Assembly: GCA_003522145.1 (NCBI GenBank)
Contig: DPGD01000024.1
Coordinates: forward strand, 1-64,000
DNA length: 64,000 nt
DNA from: Clostridiales bacterium
GTDB taxonomy: Bacteria; Bacillota; Clostridia; Oscillospirales; CAG-272
Direction: 5' to 3'
Shown: one piece after another, positions 22,965-30,782 of the stretch
How the letters are laid out: each line of letters starts with the position of its first letter
How positions within the stretch are numbered: position 1 is the first letter of the stretch
Translations under genes and position numbers: made by a program
Notes under the pieces: generated by a model
What the model was told of the DNA's origin: nothing
The model's database searches: none
What the model saw: the letters and a program-made list of their open reading frames with translations, nothing else

Positions 22965-25166
22965 ATGGGTTGGTTTGACGAACAAATCAGAGATCGCAAG
23001 CATAACGACGACGAGGCTTTTGCCGAAGCCTTTGCCAATATGGCCTCTGCCATCACCGGCAAAAAAATCGAAGCCTCCTTAAACAACGACCGCGCTGTTA
23101 CCAAAGACGCCATCGACGAAATTCTGAAATATTATCATGTAAAGAGCCGCGAGGTGCCGGACGAAATCGGCGACATAAACGAACAGCTTGAATATCTCAT
23201 GCGCCCTTTCGGCATTATGCGACGCCCGATCCGGCTGGAGGACGGCTGGTATCGTGACGCAATCGGCGCCATGCTCGGCGTGCTGCGCGAAAGCGGAAGG
23301 GTGGTGGCGCTGATTCCCACAGGGCTTTCCGGGTACAGCTATTTTGATTACGAAGTCGGCAAACGAAGAAAAATCAATCGCAAAAATCAGCACCTGTTTG
23401 AAATGGAAGCCATTGCGTTTTACAAGCCCTTTCCGCTGAAAAAAATCAGCCTGCCGTCGCTGGCCGCATATATCATGCGGACGCTTTCGGCCTCCGATTT
23501 TGTGATGATCGCCCTGGCCACGCTTGCTCTATCGCTGATCGGCATGATTTCCCCGATGATCAGCAAGCTCCTGTTTGCTCGTGTGCTTCCGTCGGGAAGC
23601 ATGCGCCTGCTTATCGCCATTACGGTCTTCTCCGTGTCCGTTTCGATCAGCACGCTTCTCTTTTCCGCCGTGAAAAAGCTGATCATGGCCCGGATCGAAA
23701 CCAAGCTGAACATATCGGTTGACGCAGCCGCCATGATGCGCGTCCTGTCGCTCCCGGCCGATTTCTTCAAGTCGTACAGCGCAGGCGAGCTTTCAAACCG
23801 TGTGTCTCAGGTCGGTGTGCTTTGCAAAATGCTGGCGTCCACCGTCCTGTCTACGGGACTGACTTCCCTTTTCTCGCTCCTATACCTATCGCAGATATTT
23901 GTCTACGCGCCGGCTCTTGTCGCTCCCGCGCTGATAATTATTCTTGTAACCGTTGTATTTTCCATCCTGTCGTCGCTCATTCAGATGAAAATAAGCATAC
24001 GTCAGATGGAGCTTTCCGGCAAAGAAGACGGTATGACCTATGCTCTCATTTCGGGCATACAAAAGATTAAGCTGGCCGGCGCCGAAAAACGCGCCTTTGC
24101 AAGATGGGGCAATCTTTATGCCGAAAGCGCAAGGCTTACCTACAATCCGCCGATGTTTATCAAGCTCAACACCGTCATCAGCCTTGCCATAAGCCTTGCG
24201 GGAACGATCATCATGTACGTCATGGCGGTAAAATCGGGCATTTCCGTGGCCGATTATTACGCCTTCGGCACGGCATACGGCATGGTGTCCGGCGCATTTA
24301 CGGCGCTGGCCGGAATCGCGCTCACCGTGGCGCAGATAAAGCCCATCCTCCATATGGTAAAACCGTTTTTTGATACCGCACCTGAAGTTTCAGACGGAAA
24401 ACAGGTGATCACAAGGCTGTCCGGCGGAATTGAACTGAGCAATGTTTCGTTCCGATACAGCGAAAACATGCCCCTGGTGGTAGACGATATGTCGCTTAAA
24501 ATACGTCCCGGACAATATGTTGCCATCGTCGGGAAAACGGGCTGCGGAAAGTCAACGCTTATGCGTCTGCTGCTCGGCTTTGAGCATCCGCAAAAAGGCG
24601 CCATCTATTATGACGGGAGAGATCTGGAACGAATTGACCTCCGCTCTCTGCGGCGTCGGATCGGTTCCGTTATGCAAAACGGGAAGCTGTTCCAGGGCGA
24701 TATTTATTCCAATATCGTCATTTCCGCACCGTGGCTGTCCCCAAACGAAGCATGGGAAGCGGCGGAGCTTGCGGGAATTGCCGAGGATATAAGAAAAATG
24801 CCCATGGGGATGAGCACGATCATCTCCGAAGGCTCGGGCGGCATCTCCGGCGGACAGCGCCAGCGGCTGATGATTGCTCGCGCCATCGCGCCAAAGCCCA
24901 GAATCCTTATGTTTGACGAGGCGACAAGCGCGCTGGACAATCTCACGCAGAAAAAGATCTCCGAAGCGCTCGACTCATTGAAATGCACCAGAATCGTAAT
25001 TGCGCACCGGCTTTCGACCATCAAGCAGTGCGACAGGATCCTCGTGCTGGATCACGGAAAGATCATCGAAGACGGCAAATATGACGAGCTGATTGCAAAG
25101 AACGGCTTCTTTGCGGAGCTTGTCGCTCGGCAGAGGCTTGACGGCGCTCCCAAAGCCGATTTCTAA
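22965..25166 (+). CDS. Second NHLM-type ABC transporter permease/ATPase
   Basis: A 733-residue ABC half-transporter without a C39 protease. The N-terminal ~150 residues are a soluble region (FDEQIRDRKHNDDEAFAEAF) typical of the second NHLP export subunit. Membrane domain about 165-450; nucleotide-binding domain with Walker A GKTGCGKST (near 523), signature ISGGQRQR (near 628) and Walker B ILMFDEAT. Probably forms a heterodimer with the peptidase transporter. Ribosome site AAGGGGGCGG. Its 3' end is followed by an 85-nt gap and then the small sigma-coupled gene. Confidence 0.94.
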   Translation: MGWFDEQIRDRKHNDDEAFAEAFANMASAITGKKIEASLNNDRAVTKDAIDEILKYYHVKSREVPDEIGDINEQLEYLMRPFGIMRRPIRLEDGWYRDAIGAMLGVLRESGRVVALIPTGLSGYSYFDYEVGKRRKINRKNQHLFEMEAIAFYKPFPLKKISLPSLAAYIMRTLSASDFVMIALATLALSLIGMISPMISKLLFARVLPSGSMRLLIAITVFSVSVSISTLLFSAVKKLIMARIETKLNISVDAAAMMRVLSLPADFFKSYSAGELSNRVSQVGVLCKMLASTVLSTGLTSLFSLLYLSQIFVYAPALVAPALIIILVTVVFSILSSLIQMKISIRQMELSGKEDGMTYALISGIQKIKLAGAEKRAFARWGNLYAESARLTYNPPMFIKLNTVISLAISLAGTIIMYVMAVKSGISVADYYAFGTAYGMVSGAFTALAGIALTVAQIKPILHMVKPFFDTAPEVSDGKQVITRLSGGIELSNVSFRYSENMPLVVDDMSLKIRPGQYVAIVGKTGCGKSTLMRLLLGFEHPQKGAIYYDGRDLERIDLRSLRRRIGSVMQNGKLFQGDIYSNIVISAPWLSPNEAWEAAELAGIAEDIRKMPMGMSTIISEGSGGISGGQRQRLMIARAIAPKPRILMFDEATSALDNLTQKKISEALDSLKCTRIVIAHRLSTIKQCDRILVLDHGKIIEDGKYDELIAKNGFFAELVARQRLDGAPKADF

Positions 25167-25251
25167 CGCAAAAAACTTCAAAAATTTTTTCAGATTTTTA
25201 TTAGCCTTTTTTTCTTTTGGATCGTATAAATCAACAGAAGGAGGAAGTAAA

Positions 25252-25488
25252 GTGATAGGCATAAGAGCAGGGCAACAAGACAGATTGCCCGAAATCAGCG
25301 AAAAAACGCTTTCGGCGCTGTTTGATTATCAATTGTTTGAAAACGAGCCTTCGCTCCGAAAACTCATAGATGAAGTGGAAAACGAATACGGTGCCGAAAT
25401 TTCAGAGGATGACCTCTCGCTTGTCAGTGCGGCGGGCGAAACGGAATCTTCCGAAAAGCGCAAAGGCAAAATGGACGGTACTCTATGA
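25252..25488 (+). CDS. Small protein with a leader-like C-terminal motif, coupled to the sigma factor
   Basis: A 78-residue acidic protein starting at GTG, 7 nt after AAGGAGG. No known domain. The stretch ISEDDLSLVSAAGE near residue 60 resembles the end of the precursor leaders in this locus (for example LADDELDNVAGG), but carries AAG in place of GG and is followed by a Lys/Glu-rich tail. Its TGA overlaps the sigma-factor ATG by 4 nt, suggesting tight co-expression. It might be an anti-sigma factor, a recognition decoy or a regulator that senses leader-binding proteins; these are guesses. Confidence 0.6.
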   Translation: MIGIRAGQQDRLPEISEKTLSALFDYQLFENEPSLRKLIDEVENEYGAEISEDDLSLVSAAGETESSEKRKGKMDGTL

Positions 25489-25970
25489 GCCTTGCAACGG
25501 AAAAGGAAGCGCTGTATACGGAATACCACGACAAGGTAAGCCATTATGTTTTCTGCAGACTGCAAAACAAAAGCGACGCAGAAGACATTGTCAGCGAAAT
25601 CTTCCTGAAAGTTTACGAACATTTCGATACATTTGACGCAAGTCTTGCTTCCGTTTCCACATGGATTTATACGATCACACGGAACACCGTAACGGATTAT
25701 TTCAGGTCAAACCGCATCTATGCGGAATTGCCGGAGGAGTTATCGGACGGAGACGACATCGATTGCGTTGTTTTACAAAAAGAATCTCTTGCGGCGCTCG
25801 GAAAAGCGCTCGGCAAGCTTGACGAGCGCCGCTGCGCCCTTGTGATTTTAAAGTATTACAAGAAAATGTCTCTGAAAGATATAGCGGCAAGAATGGGCAT
25901 ATCGTATGCCTATGTAAAAATTCTGCACAAAAGTGCGCTGAACAAACTTAAAAATGATCTGAGCGGTTGA
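25485..25970 (+). CDS. ECF-class RNA polymerase sigma factor
   Basis: A 161-residue sigma-70 family protein with regions 2 and 4 only. Region 2 (about 8-75): SDAEDIVSEIFLKVYEHFD and STWIYTITRNTVTDYFR. Region 4 (about 105-155): LDERRCALVILKYYKKMS then LKDIAARMGISYAYVKILHK. It lies between export and precursor genes and probably drives transcription of the precursor block. No separate anti-sigma gene with a membrane segment is present; the small coupled gene upstream or the HATPase kinase are the candidates for control. Confidence 0.9.
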   Translation: MSLATEKEALYTEYHDKVSHYVFCRLQNKSDAEDIVSEIFLKVYEHFDTFDASLASVSTWIYTITRNTVTDYFRSNRIYAELPEELSDGDDIDCVVLQKESLAALGKALGKLDERRCALVILKYYKKMSLKDIAARMGISYAYVKILHKSALNKLKNDLSG

Positions 25971-26003
25971 GTTCAAGCATAATTATACAGGAGGACAAAC
26001 AAC

Positions 26004-26189
26004 ATGAAAGAACAGAAGGAAAAAATCAAAACCGACAAAGCGGAGCTGAATGAAAACGAGCTTGAAAAAGTAGACGGCGGCATGAAAGTAATAATCATCG
26101 GCGACGGAAAGATGGGGATGTGCGAAAGATGCGGCATATATGCCTATATCGTTGACGGGCTTTGCGAAAAATGCAGAAAAAATAAGTGA
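26004..26189 (+). CDS. Putative double-glycine precursor peptide, short-leader type
   Basis: A 61-residue peptide. Leader of 26 residues ending AELNENELEKVDGG, the GG cleavage pattern of C39 exporters, without a Nif11 domain. Predicted core of about 35 residues (MKVIIIGDGKMGM then CERCGIYAY...CEKCRKNK) carries two CxxC pairs spaced like a small zinc ribbon. Ribosome site GGAGG 9 nt upstream. First of the precursor block after the sigma factor. Whether the cysteines are modified by the radical SAM enzyme or bind metal is unknown. Confidence 0.72.
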   Translation: MKEQKEKIKTDKAELNENELEKVDGGMKVIIIGDGKMGMCERCGIYAYIVDGLCEKCRKNK

Positions 26190-26213
26190 CCGAGAAGAAT
26201 AAAATACACGGCT

Positions 26214-26486
26214 ATGGAAAAAAACAAAAAGCTTACAAAAGCAAATGCGGACGAATTATCCGATAAAAAACTTGAAAATGTTTCGGGCGGCACCGAAATC
26301 ACGGACAATGAGAGCATTAAGATAAACAACAATAATTTTGACACAAGTATAAATTTCAATAATTTTGACACGAGCATCAAAATAAACAACAATAATGTTG
26401 ATATGAGCATAAAGCATAGCAACGATATGAATAAAAACATTCTGCTAAACAACGATTCAGATATGAAAATACTGAAAAACAACTGA
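26214..26486 (+). CDS. Putative precursor peptide with Asn-rich repeat core
   Basis: A 90-residue peptide: leader ending DELSDKKLENVSGG, then a 64-residue core with no cysteine. The core is built from imperfect repeats of about 11-14 residues (SIKINNNNFDT, SINFNNFDT, SIKINNNNVDM, SIKHSNDM), rich in Asn, Asp, Ile and Ser. Repeats of this sort suggest a beta-strand or beta-solenoid-like product, or an iteratively modified one. The ribosome site is weak. It follows the previous precursor by 24 nt. Confidence 0.65.
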   Translation: MEKNKKLTKANADELSDKKLENVSGGTEITDNESIKINNNNFDTSINFNNFDTSIKINNNNVDMSIKHSNDMNKNILLNNDSDMKILKNN

Positions 26487-26539
26487 AAAGCGCTGTTATC
26501 CCGCCCAAAAACTTTTATGAATAAGGAGACGACAAGAAA

Positions 26540-26956
26540 ATGAACACCGAACTTATCGCCAAGGCAAAGGAAGCGAAATCCCCCGAAGAACTGATGGCTC
26601 TTGCAAAAGAAAACGGCATGGAACTGACCGAAGAAGCAGCAAGTACATATTTTAATCAGCTCAACCCAAAAATGGGCGAGCTTGCAGATGACGAGCTTGA
26701 CAATGTTGCCGGCGGCGGCTGCTACTCAAGCGGCGGACGTCTAAAAACTACCTGCGGATATAAATGCAAGCATTATCAAGACGGGCCTTCAACTTATGGT
26801 GTAAAAGGCACCTGCTGCAGATGCAGATACTGGGGCGTCGATCCTAACGCTATAAGCGCTTCTCTTTGGACAACGGTTTTAGAGTTGATCGTAAAAGCGG
26901 CTGAGGCGGCTGAACCTCGTGAGTGCTACCATCCCGCCAACAGTAAAAAGGGCTGA
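26540..26956 (+). CDS. Nif11/NHLP-leader precursor peptide, Cys-rich core
   Basis: A 138-residue precursor. The leader is a Nif11-like domain (LIAKAKEAKSPEELMALAKE, then GMELTEEAASTYFNQLN) followed by GELADDELDNVAGGG. Core of about 78 residues beginning CYSSGGRLKTTCGYKC, with seven cysteines including CC and CxxC-type spacings, and a helical tail (SLWTTVLELIVKAAEAAE). The C-x(3)-GGRL opening recurs in two other precursors here. Ribosome site AAGGAG. Export and cleavage by the C39 transporter upstream is expected. Confidence 0.85.
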   Translation: MNTELIAKAKEAKSPEELMALAKENGMELTEEAASTYFNQLNPKMGELADDELDNVAGGGCYSSGGRLKTTCGYKCKHYQDGPSTYGVKGTCCRCRYWGVDPNAISASLWTTVLELIVKAAEAAEPRECYHPANSKKG

Positions 26957-27015
26957 TTGGTACAAAAATTTGCACATTTAATTAAACAAATAAAAAACAT
27001 CAAAGGAGCATCGCA

Positions 27016-27255
27016 ATGAAAATGAACAATGAACTTATCGCAAAAGCAAAACAGGCAAAAAACCCCGAAGAGCTTCTGGCTCTTGCAAAAGAAAACGGCG
27101 TTGAACTGACGGAAGAAAGCGCAAAGGCGTATTTCAATCAGCTCAATCCCAAAACAGGCGAGCTTGCCGACGACGAGCTTGACAATGTCGCCGGCGGCGG
27201 CTGCCAGCAGAACAACGGTCATCTTGATAAATACAAGGATTTCAACAACATTTGA
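27016..27255 (+). CDS. Nif11/NHLP-leader precursor peptide, short core
   Basis: A 79-residue precursor with the same Nif11-type leader (NELIAKAKQAKNPEELLALA, GELADDELDNVAGGG) but a core of only about 17-20 residues: CQQNNGHLDKYKDFNNI. The core has one cysteine. It could be the truncated relative of the GGRL-type cores (compare CQQNNGHL with CHNGGRL). Ribosome site AAAGGAGC. Confidence 0.82.
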   Translation: MKMNNELIAKAKQAKNPEELLALAKENGVELTEESAKAYFNQLNPKTGELADDELDNVAGGGCQQNNGHLDKYKDFNNI

Positions 27256-27306
27256 TTTTTTCCCGCACAACAAACATCTGAAAAATTTATTATGATAGGA
27301 GTTTTT

Positions 27307-27690
27307 ATGAAAAAGGATCTTTTAGTGAAAGCAAAACAAGCAAAAACCCCTGAAGAATTGATGTCCTTCGCAAAGGAAAACAACATTGAACTGACCGAAG
27401 AGAGCGCAAAGGCGTACTTTGAACAGCTCAACCCCAAAACGGGCGAGCTTGCAGATGACGAGCTTGACAATGTTGCCGGCGGCGGATGCCATAACGGCGG
27501 CAGGCTTGTCGTTTCCGTAATGCATTACTGCGATGAATGGCGTTGCAAGGATGACGGCTCCCAATGCGATATAGACGGCGTACTGGTAAACTGCAACACC
27601 TGCAAGGTCGCCGCATACTGCTTTTCGTGCAAGTACTGTACCTACGAAAAAGGGCTCTGGCTCTGCAATAACCCCGTTAACATGAAATAA
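27307..27690 (+). CDS. Nif11/NHLP-leader precursor peptide, GRL/Cys-rich core
   Basis: A 127-residue precursor. Leader KDLLVKAKQAKTPEELMSFA...GELADDELDNVAGGG. Core of about 66 residues starting CHNGGRLVVSVMHYC and ending YEKGLWLCNN, with ten cysteines including CNTC, CFSC and CKYC. It shares both ends of its core with the precursor at 28607. The ATG at 27307 follows ATAGGAG by 5 nt; an upstream in-frame ATG (five codons earlier) lacks a ribosome site. Confidence 0.85.
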   Translation: MKKDLLVKAKQAKTPEELMSFAKENNIELTEESAKAYFEQLNPKTGELADDELDNVAGGGCHNGGRLVVSVMHYCDEWRCKDDGSQCDIDGVLVNCNTCKVAAYCFSCKYCTYEKGLWLCNNPVNMK

Positions 27691-27716
27691 ACCTACTCAA
27701 ACAAGGAGATTTTACC

Positions 27717-28130
27717 ATGGACAATAAATTTACACCCGAACTTATTGAAAAAGCCAAAGAAGCGAAAACCCCCGAAGAATTGTTCGCTCTTGCAAAAGAA
27801 AACGGCGTTGAACTGACCGAAGAGAGCGCAGCGTCGTATTTTGACCGGCTGAACCCCAAAACAGGTGAGCTTTCCGACAGTGAGCTTGATAATGTATCCG
27901 GCGGCGGTTGCCTCAGTGATGACCCCTACGATACTTGTATGGCGGACGGCTACTGTTTGTCCGACTATGTATGCAGCCGTTGCGGCACAAGGGGTATTGA
28001 CCATAGCACCGGCGTGTTGCGTTGTTCCGGATGTTTTGCAAGCGACCCCCGCTGTCGGAACTGTAGGAACAGTATTGGGGATAAGAGCGATTCGGTATTA
28101 AAATGCAAGGTTCATCCGAGACCCTGCTAA
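27717..28130 (+). CDS. Nif11/NHLP-leader precursor peptide, 11-Cys core
   Basis: A 137-residue precursor with leader ELIEKAKEAKTPEELFALAK...GELSDSELDNVSGGG and a core of about 75 residues containing eleven cysteines (CLSDDPYDTC, YVCSRCG, RCSGC, RCRNC, then KCKVHPRPC). The paired CxxC knuckles resemble treble or zinc-ribbon folds but could equally be thioether sites. Ribosome site AAGGAG 8 nt upstream. Confidence 0.85.
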   Translation: MDNKFTPELIEKAKEAKTPEELFALAKENGVELTEESAASYFDRLNPKTGELSDSELDNVSGGGCLSDDPYDTCMADGYCLSDYVCSRCGTRGIDHSTGVLRCSGCFASDPRCRNCRNSIGDKSDSVLKCKVHPRPC

Positions 28131-28164
28131 AGAATATTTTAAATTGTACAGAGAGGATTCAAAG

Positions 28165-28560
28165 ATGGAAATGAACAAAGAATTGCTTGCAAAAGCAAAA
28201 GAAATGAAAACTCCCGAAGAACTCATGGCTCTCGCAAAAGAAAGCGGCATTGAAATGACAAAAGAAAAAGCGGATGAGTATTTTAAGCAGCTTAGCACAA
28301 GCTCCGGCGAGATATCCGATGAGGAACTCGATAATGTTTCCGGCGGCTGTGGCGGCGGATATGTTGCCGGCAGACCCCATCCTCAATTCGGCGTTGGTGA
28401 ATCCGTTCTTTATATTTGCGGCTGGTTGGGAGGAGACAGGATAACCGCGTCCGCCAAGGTCGTGAAGAGAAGCTATGAAAACGACGCATGGTATTATACC
28501 CTGAAAATACATGACGGAAGTGAAATAACGCTAAGCGAGTCGTATGTAATAAAGAGCTGA
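28165..28560 (+). CDS. Nif11/NHLP-leader precursor with SH3-like core domain
   Basis: A 131-residue protein. Leader ELLAKAKEMKTPEELMALAK...GEISDEELDNVSGG, then CGGGYVAGRPHPQFGVGESV and a ~50-residue segment (LYICGWLGG, ITASAKVVKRSYENDAWYYT, LKIHDGSEITLSESYV). That segment alternates like a small SH3/KOW beta-barrel rather than a short modified peptide. It has only two cysteines after the GG. ATG at 28165 follows GAGAGG; an ATG seven codons earlier has no site. It may be exported as a folded domain. Confidence 0.8.
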   Translation: MEMNKELLAKAKEMKTPEELMALAKESGIEMTKEKADEYFKQLSTSSGEISDEELDNVSGGCGGGYVAGRPHPQFGVGESVLYICGWLGGDRITASAKVVKRSYENDAWYYTLKIHDGSEITLSESYVIKS

Positions 28561-28606
28561 GAACAAGACAGCTTTTACAAAATAAATTTGAGGCAAGGAG
28601 ATTTTT

Positions 28607-28996
28607 ATGCAAAACAATCAAGAGCTTTTCGCAAAAGCAAAGGAAGCAAAAACCCCCGAGGAGCTGTTGTCTCTCGCGAAAGAAAACGGCATTGAAATGA
28701 CCGATGAGAGCGCAAACGCATATTTTGAAATCATACATCCGAAAGCCGGCGAGCTTGCAGACGACGAGCTTGACAATGTATCCGGCGGCGGATGTCGCAA
28801 GAGTGACGGAAGACTTGTAGTTTCCGCCGGCTATTCATGCGGATATTGGGAATGCAACAAATGCGGAGTGAAATGGAAAAATGCCGGTTACGGTACTTTT
28901 AAGTGCAGTAGGTGCGGAAAATCATCACATTGCAATAACTGCTACTGGTGCTCATATGAAAAAGGGCTTTGGCTTTGCAATAACAAGGACAAATGA
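28607..28996 (+). CDS. Nif11/NHLP-leader precursor peptide, zinc-ribbon-like core
   Basis: A 129-residue precursor: leader QELFAKAKEAKTPEELLSLA...GELADDELDNVSGGG, core of about 65 residues with ten cysteines. CNKCGVKWKNAGYGTFKCSRC has the spacing of a zinc ribbon, followed by CNNCYWCSYEKGLWLCNN. The core start (CRKSDGRLVVSAGYSC) and end match those of the precursor at 27307. Ends 14 nt before the radical SAM gene. Ribosome site AAGGAG. Confidence 0.85.
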   Translation: MQNNQELFAKAKEAKTPEELLSLAKENGIEMTDESANAYFEIIHPKAGELADDELDNVSGGGCRKSDGRLVVSAGYSCGYWECNKCGVKWKNAGYGTFKCSRCGKSSHCNNCYWCSYEKGLWLCNNKDK

Positions 28997-29010
28997 ACTG
29001 ATTCGGGTAT

Positions 29011-30396
29011 ATGCGTTATATTTTGAACCCCAATGTCGCCCTGCGTTCATGGCAGCTCGTCCCCTACGCCTATTACATAAAGGGTGAACGCAATGCGGCA
29101 GGACTGAAAAAAGAAGAATTTGAATTTCTGTCGGCGTGTGACGGAAAAACCGACCTGCCGACAGAAAACGAAAGCACTCTCGCACACGAACTCATTGAAA
29201 AAGGCTTTATCCATAAAGCGGCGAGCGGAGAAAACCTCTCCGATTGGAGCAAACCCCGCATTTTTGAAAACCGTTATTTTCCCGCCATGAATCTGATGAT
29301 AACGGGCAAATGCAATTATAATTGTATTCATTGCTTCAATGCCGCGGACAATGCCCCGCTGATGAGCGAATGGACTATGGATGAAATGAATACGCTTCTC
29401 GATCAGGCGCGCGATTGCGGAATCAATGCGTTCACAATCACCGGCGGCGAGCCTATGCTGCACAAAAATTTCTTTGAAATTATTGAAGGCATCTATTCGC
29501 GCGGAATGTTCGTCGAAGAACTGAACACCAACGGCCATTTCATAAACAAGCAAGCGCTTGCGTGCCTGAAAAGCATCGGCTGCGTCCCGCTCGTGAAAAT
29601 ATCCTTTGACGGCATCGGTTATCACGATTGGATGCGGAATCATAAGGGTGCCGAGCAAATTGCGCTGGATGCGATTTCTCACTGTATTGAAAACGGGTTT
29701 CCCGTCAAAGTGCAGACCAACATGAACCGCCAAAACTGCGACATAATGCTGGAAACGGCCAAAAAGCTGGACGCGATGGGCGTAAGCGAAACGCGGATGA
29801 TCCGCACGACCGAAGCTCCGCGTTGGGTACAGAATGCCGGCGACGCCTGCCTTACGTTTGAAGAATATTTTGATAAAGCGATCTGCCTCTGGCAGAAATA
29901 CGCGGCGGAAGCTCATGATATGAATCTGACCGTATGGCAAGTGGGAACGCTTTATCCAAAATCAAAATTTTATACCCTTGCCGCCGTCAATTCCTGCACA
30001 GGCCAATATCGCCCAAGCGCCCCCGTGTGCAAAGGCAACCGCGGCATGGTTGCGGTGGCGGCCAACGGAAATCTTTACCCCTGCCATCAAATGTCCGGCT
30101 ATTACGAGCAGCACGGATATTTTCTCGGCAACATCAAACAAACTCCGCTGAAAGAGTTACTTTCGGGCGGAAAATACCTTGACGAAGTCTGCACCACGCT
30201 CGGAACACTGAAAGAAAGCAACCGCAAGTGCGGCAATTGTTCCTATTTTGAACGCTGTAACGGCGGTTGTCGCGCTATAGCGTTGGCACTTACAGGCGAC
30301 AGGCTCGGAATCGATCCCTCCAAGTGCCTTTTCTGGGAAAACGGCTACGCCGAAAAAATTGCGGCGGCTCTGCCGGATTACGAAACAAATATTTAA
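29011..30396 (+). CDS. Radical SAM/SPASM peptide maturase
   Basis: A 461-residue enzyme that should modify the precursor peptides. The radical SAM cluster motif is CNYNCIHC (Cys101, 105, 108), followed by TITGGEP. The C-terminal SPASM-type auxiliary cluster region has SCTGQYRPSAPVC, LYPCHQ, CGNCSYFERCNGGC and SKCLFW. The first ~90 residues (LNPNVALRSWQLVPYAYY...EEFEFLSACDG) look like a PqqD/RRE-type leader-binding domain. Such enzymes make thioether or carbon-carbon crosslinks. It is the only maturase in the locus, so it presumably serves several precursors. The ribosome site is weak; it starts 14 nt after the preceding stop. Confidence 0.9.
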   Translation: MRYILNPNVALRSWQLVPYAYYIKGERNAAGLKKEEFEFLSACDGKTDLPTENESTLAHELIEKGFIHKAASGENLSDWSKPRIFENRYFPAMNLMITGKCNYNCIHCFNAADNAPLMSEWTMDEMNTLLDQARDCGINAFTITGGEPMLHKNFFEIIEGIYSRGMFVEELNTNGHFINKQALACLKSIGCVPLVKISFDGIGYHDWMRNHKGAEQIALDAISHCIENGFPVKVQTNMNRQNCDIMLETAKKLDAMGVSETRMIRTTEAPRWVQNAGDACLTFEEYFDKAICLWQKYAAEAHDMNLTVWQVGTLYPKSKFYTLAAVNSCTGQYRPSAPVCKGNRGMVAVAANGNLYPCHQMSGYYEQHGYFLGNIKQTPLKELLSGGKYLDEVCTTLGTLKESNRKCGNCSYFERCNGGCRAIALALTGDRLGIDPSKCLFWENGYAEKIAAALPDYETNI

Positions 30397-30418
30397 TATA
30401 AAGAAAGGACTCACGAAC

Positions 30419-30625
30419 ATGGATAACAAAAACAACGAAACAAAGGAATACATCCTCACGGAAGAAGAACTGAAAGCCGTTTCCGGCGGCAAATCGTCAC
30501 AAGTCCCCGGTATTAACTGTCCGCGTTGCGGCAAATTTATTCCGACAACCATTACGGATTTACTGGTCCAACCTCGTATCAGATGCCCGTACTGTTTGTT
30601 GATACTGAATATCAATCAGAAATAA
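30419..30625 (+). CDS. Putative double-glycine precursor peptide after the maturase
   Basis: A 68-residue peptide: leader KEYILTEEELKAVSGG without a Nif11 domain, then a 44-residue core with two CPxC pairs (CPRCGKFIPTT, RIRCPYCLLILNI), again zinc-ribbon spacing. ATG chosen 9 nt after AAAGGA. It resembles the short-leader precursor at 26004 more than the Nif11 group. Last gene before the locus terminator. Confidence 0.7.
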   Translation: MDNKNNETKEYILTEEELKAVSGGKSSQVPGINCPRCGKFIPTTITDLLVQPRIRCPYCLLILNINQK

Positions 30626-30698
30626 TCTCATATCGGAGCAGCGTCAACCGACGCGCGGCATAAACCGGAAAAATTCCGGTGCCGTCATAAAACGCAAA

Positions 30699-30750
30699 AC
30701 AAGCGATATCTGTCTATCTGAAAGGATAAACTGATATCGCTTGCTTTTTT
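30699..30750 (+). terminator. Terminator of the peptide locus
   Basis: 11-bp arms AGCGATATC-type (30700-30710 with 30733-30743) followed by CTTTTTT (30744-30750). Closes the ~14-kb plus-strand locus. Confidence 0.8.
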
Positions 30751-30782
30751 AATATTAAAATTTTGATAAGCGCTCCGGCGCG

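Noticed and set aside
26004..28996. CRISPR-like or tandem DNA repeat suggested by recurring precursor leader sequences
   Set aside because: The repetition is at the protein level: each unit is a separate gene with its own ribosome site and different core, and there are no short uniform DNA repeats with spacers.
29047..29940. 297-codon minus-strand frame opposite the radical SAM gene
   Set aside because: Antisense shadow; the plus strand carries the complete CxxxCxxC and SPASM motifs.
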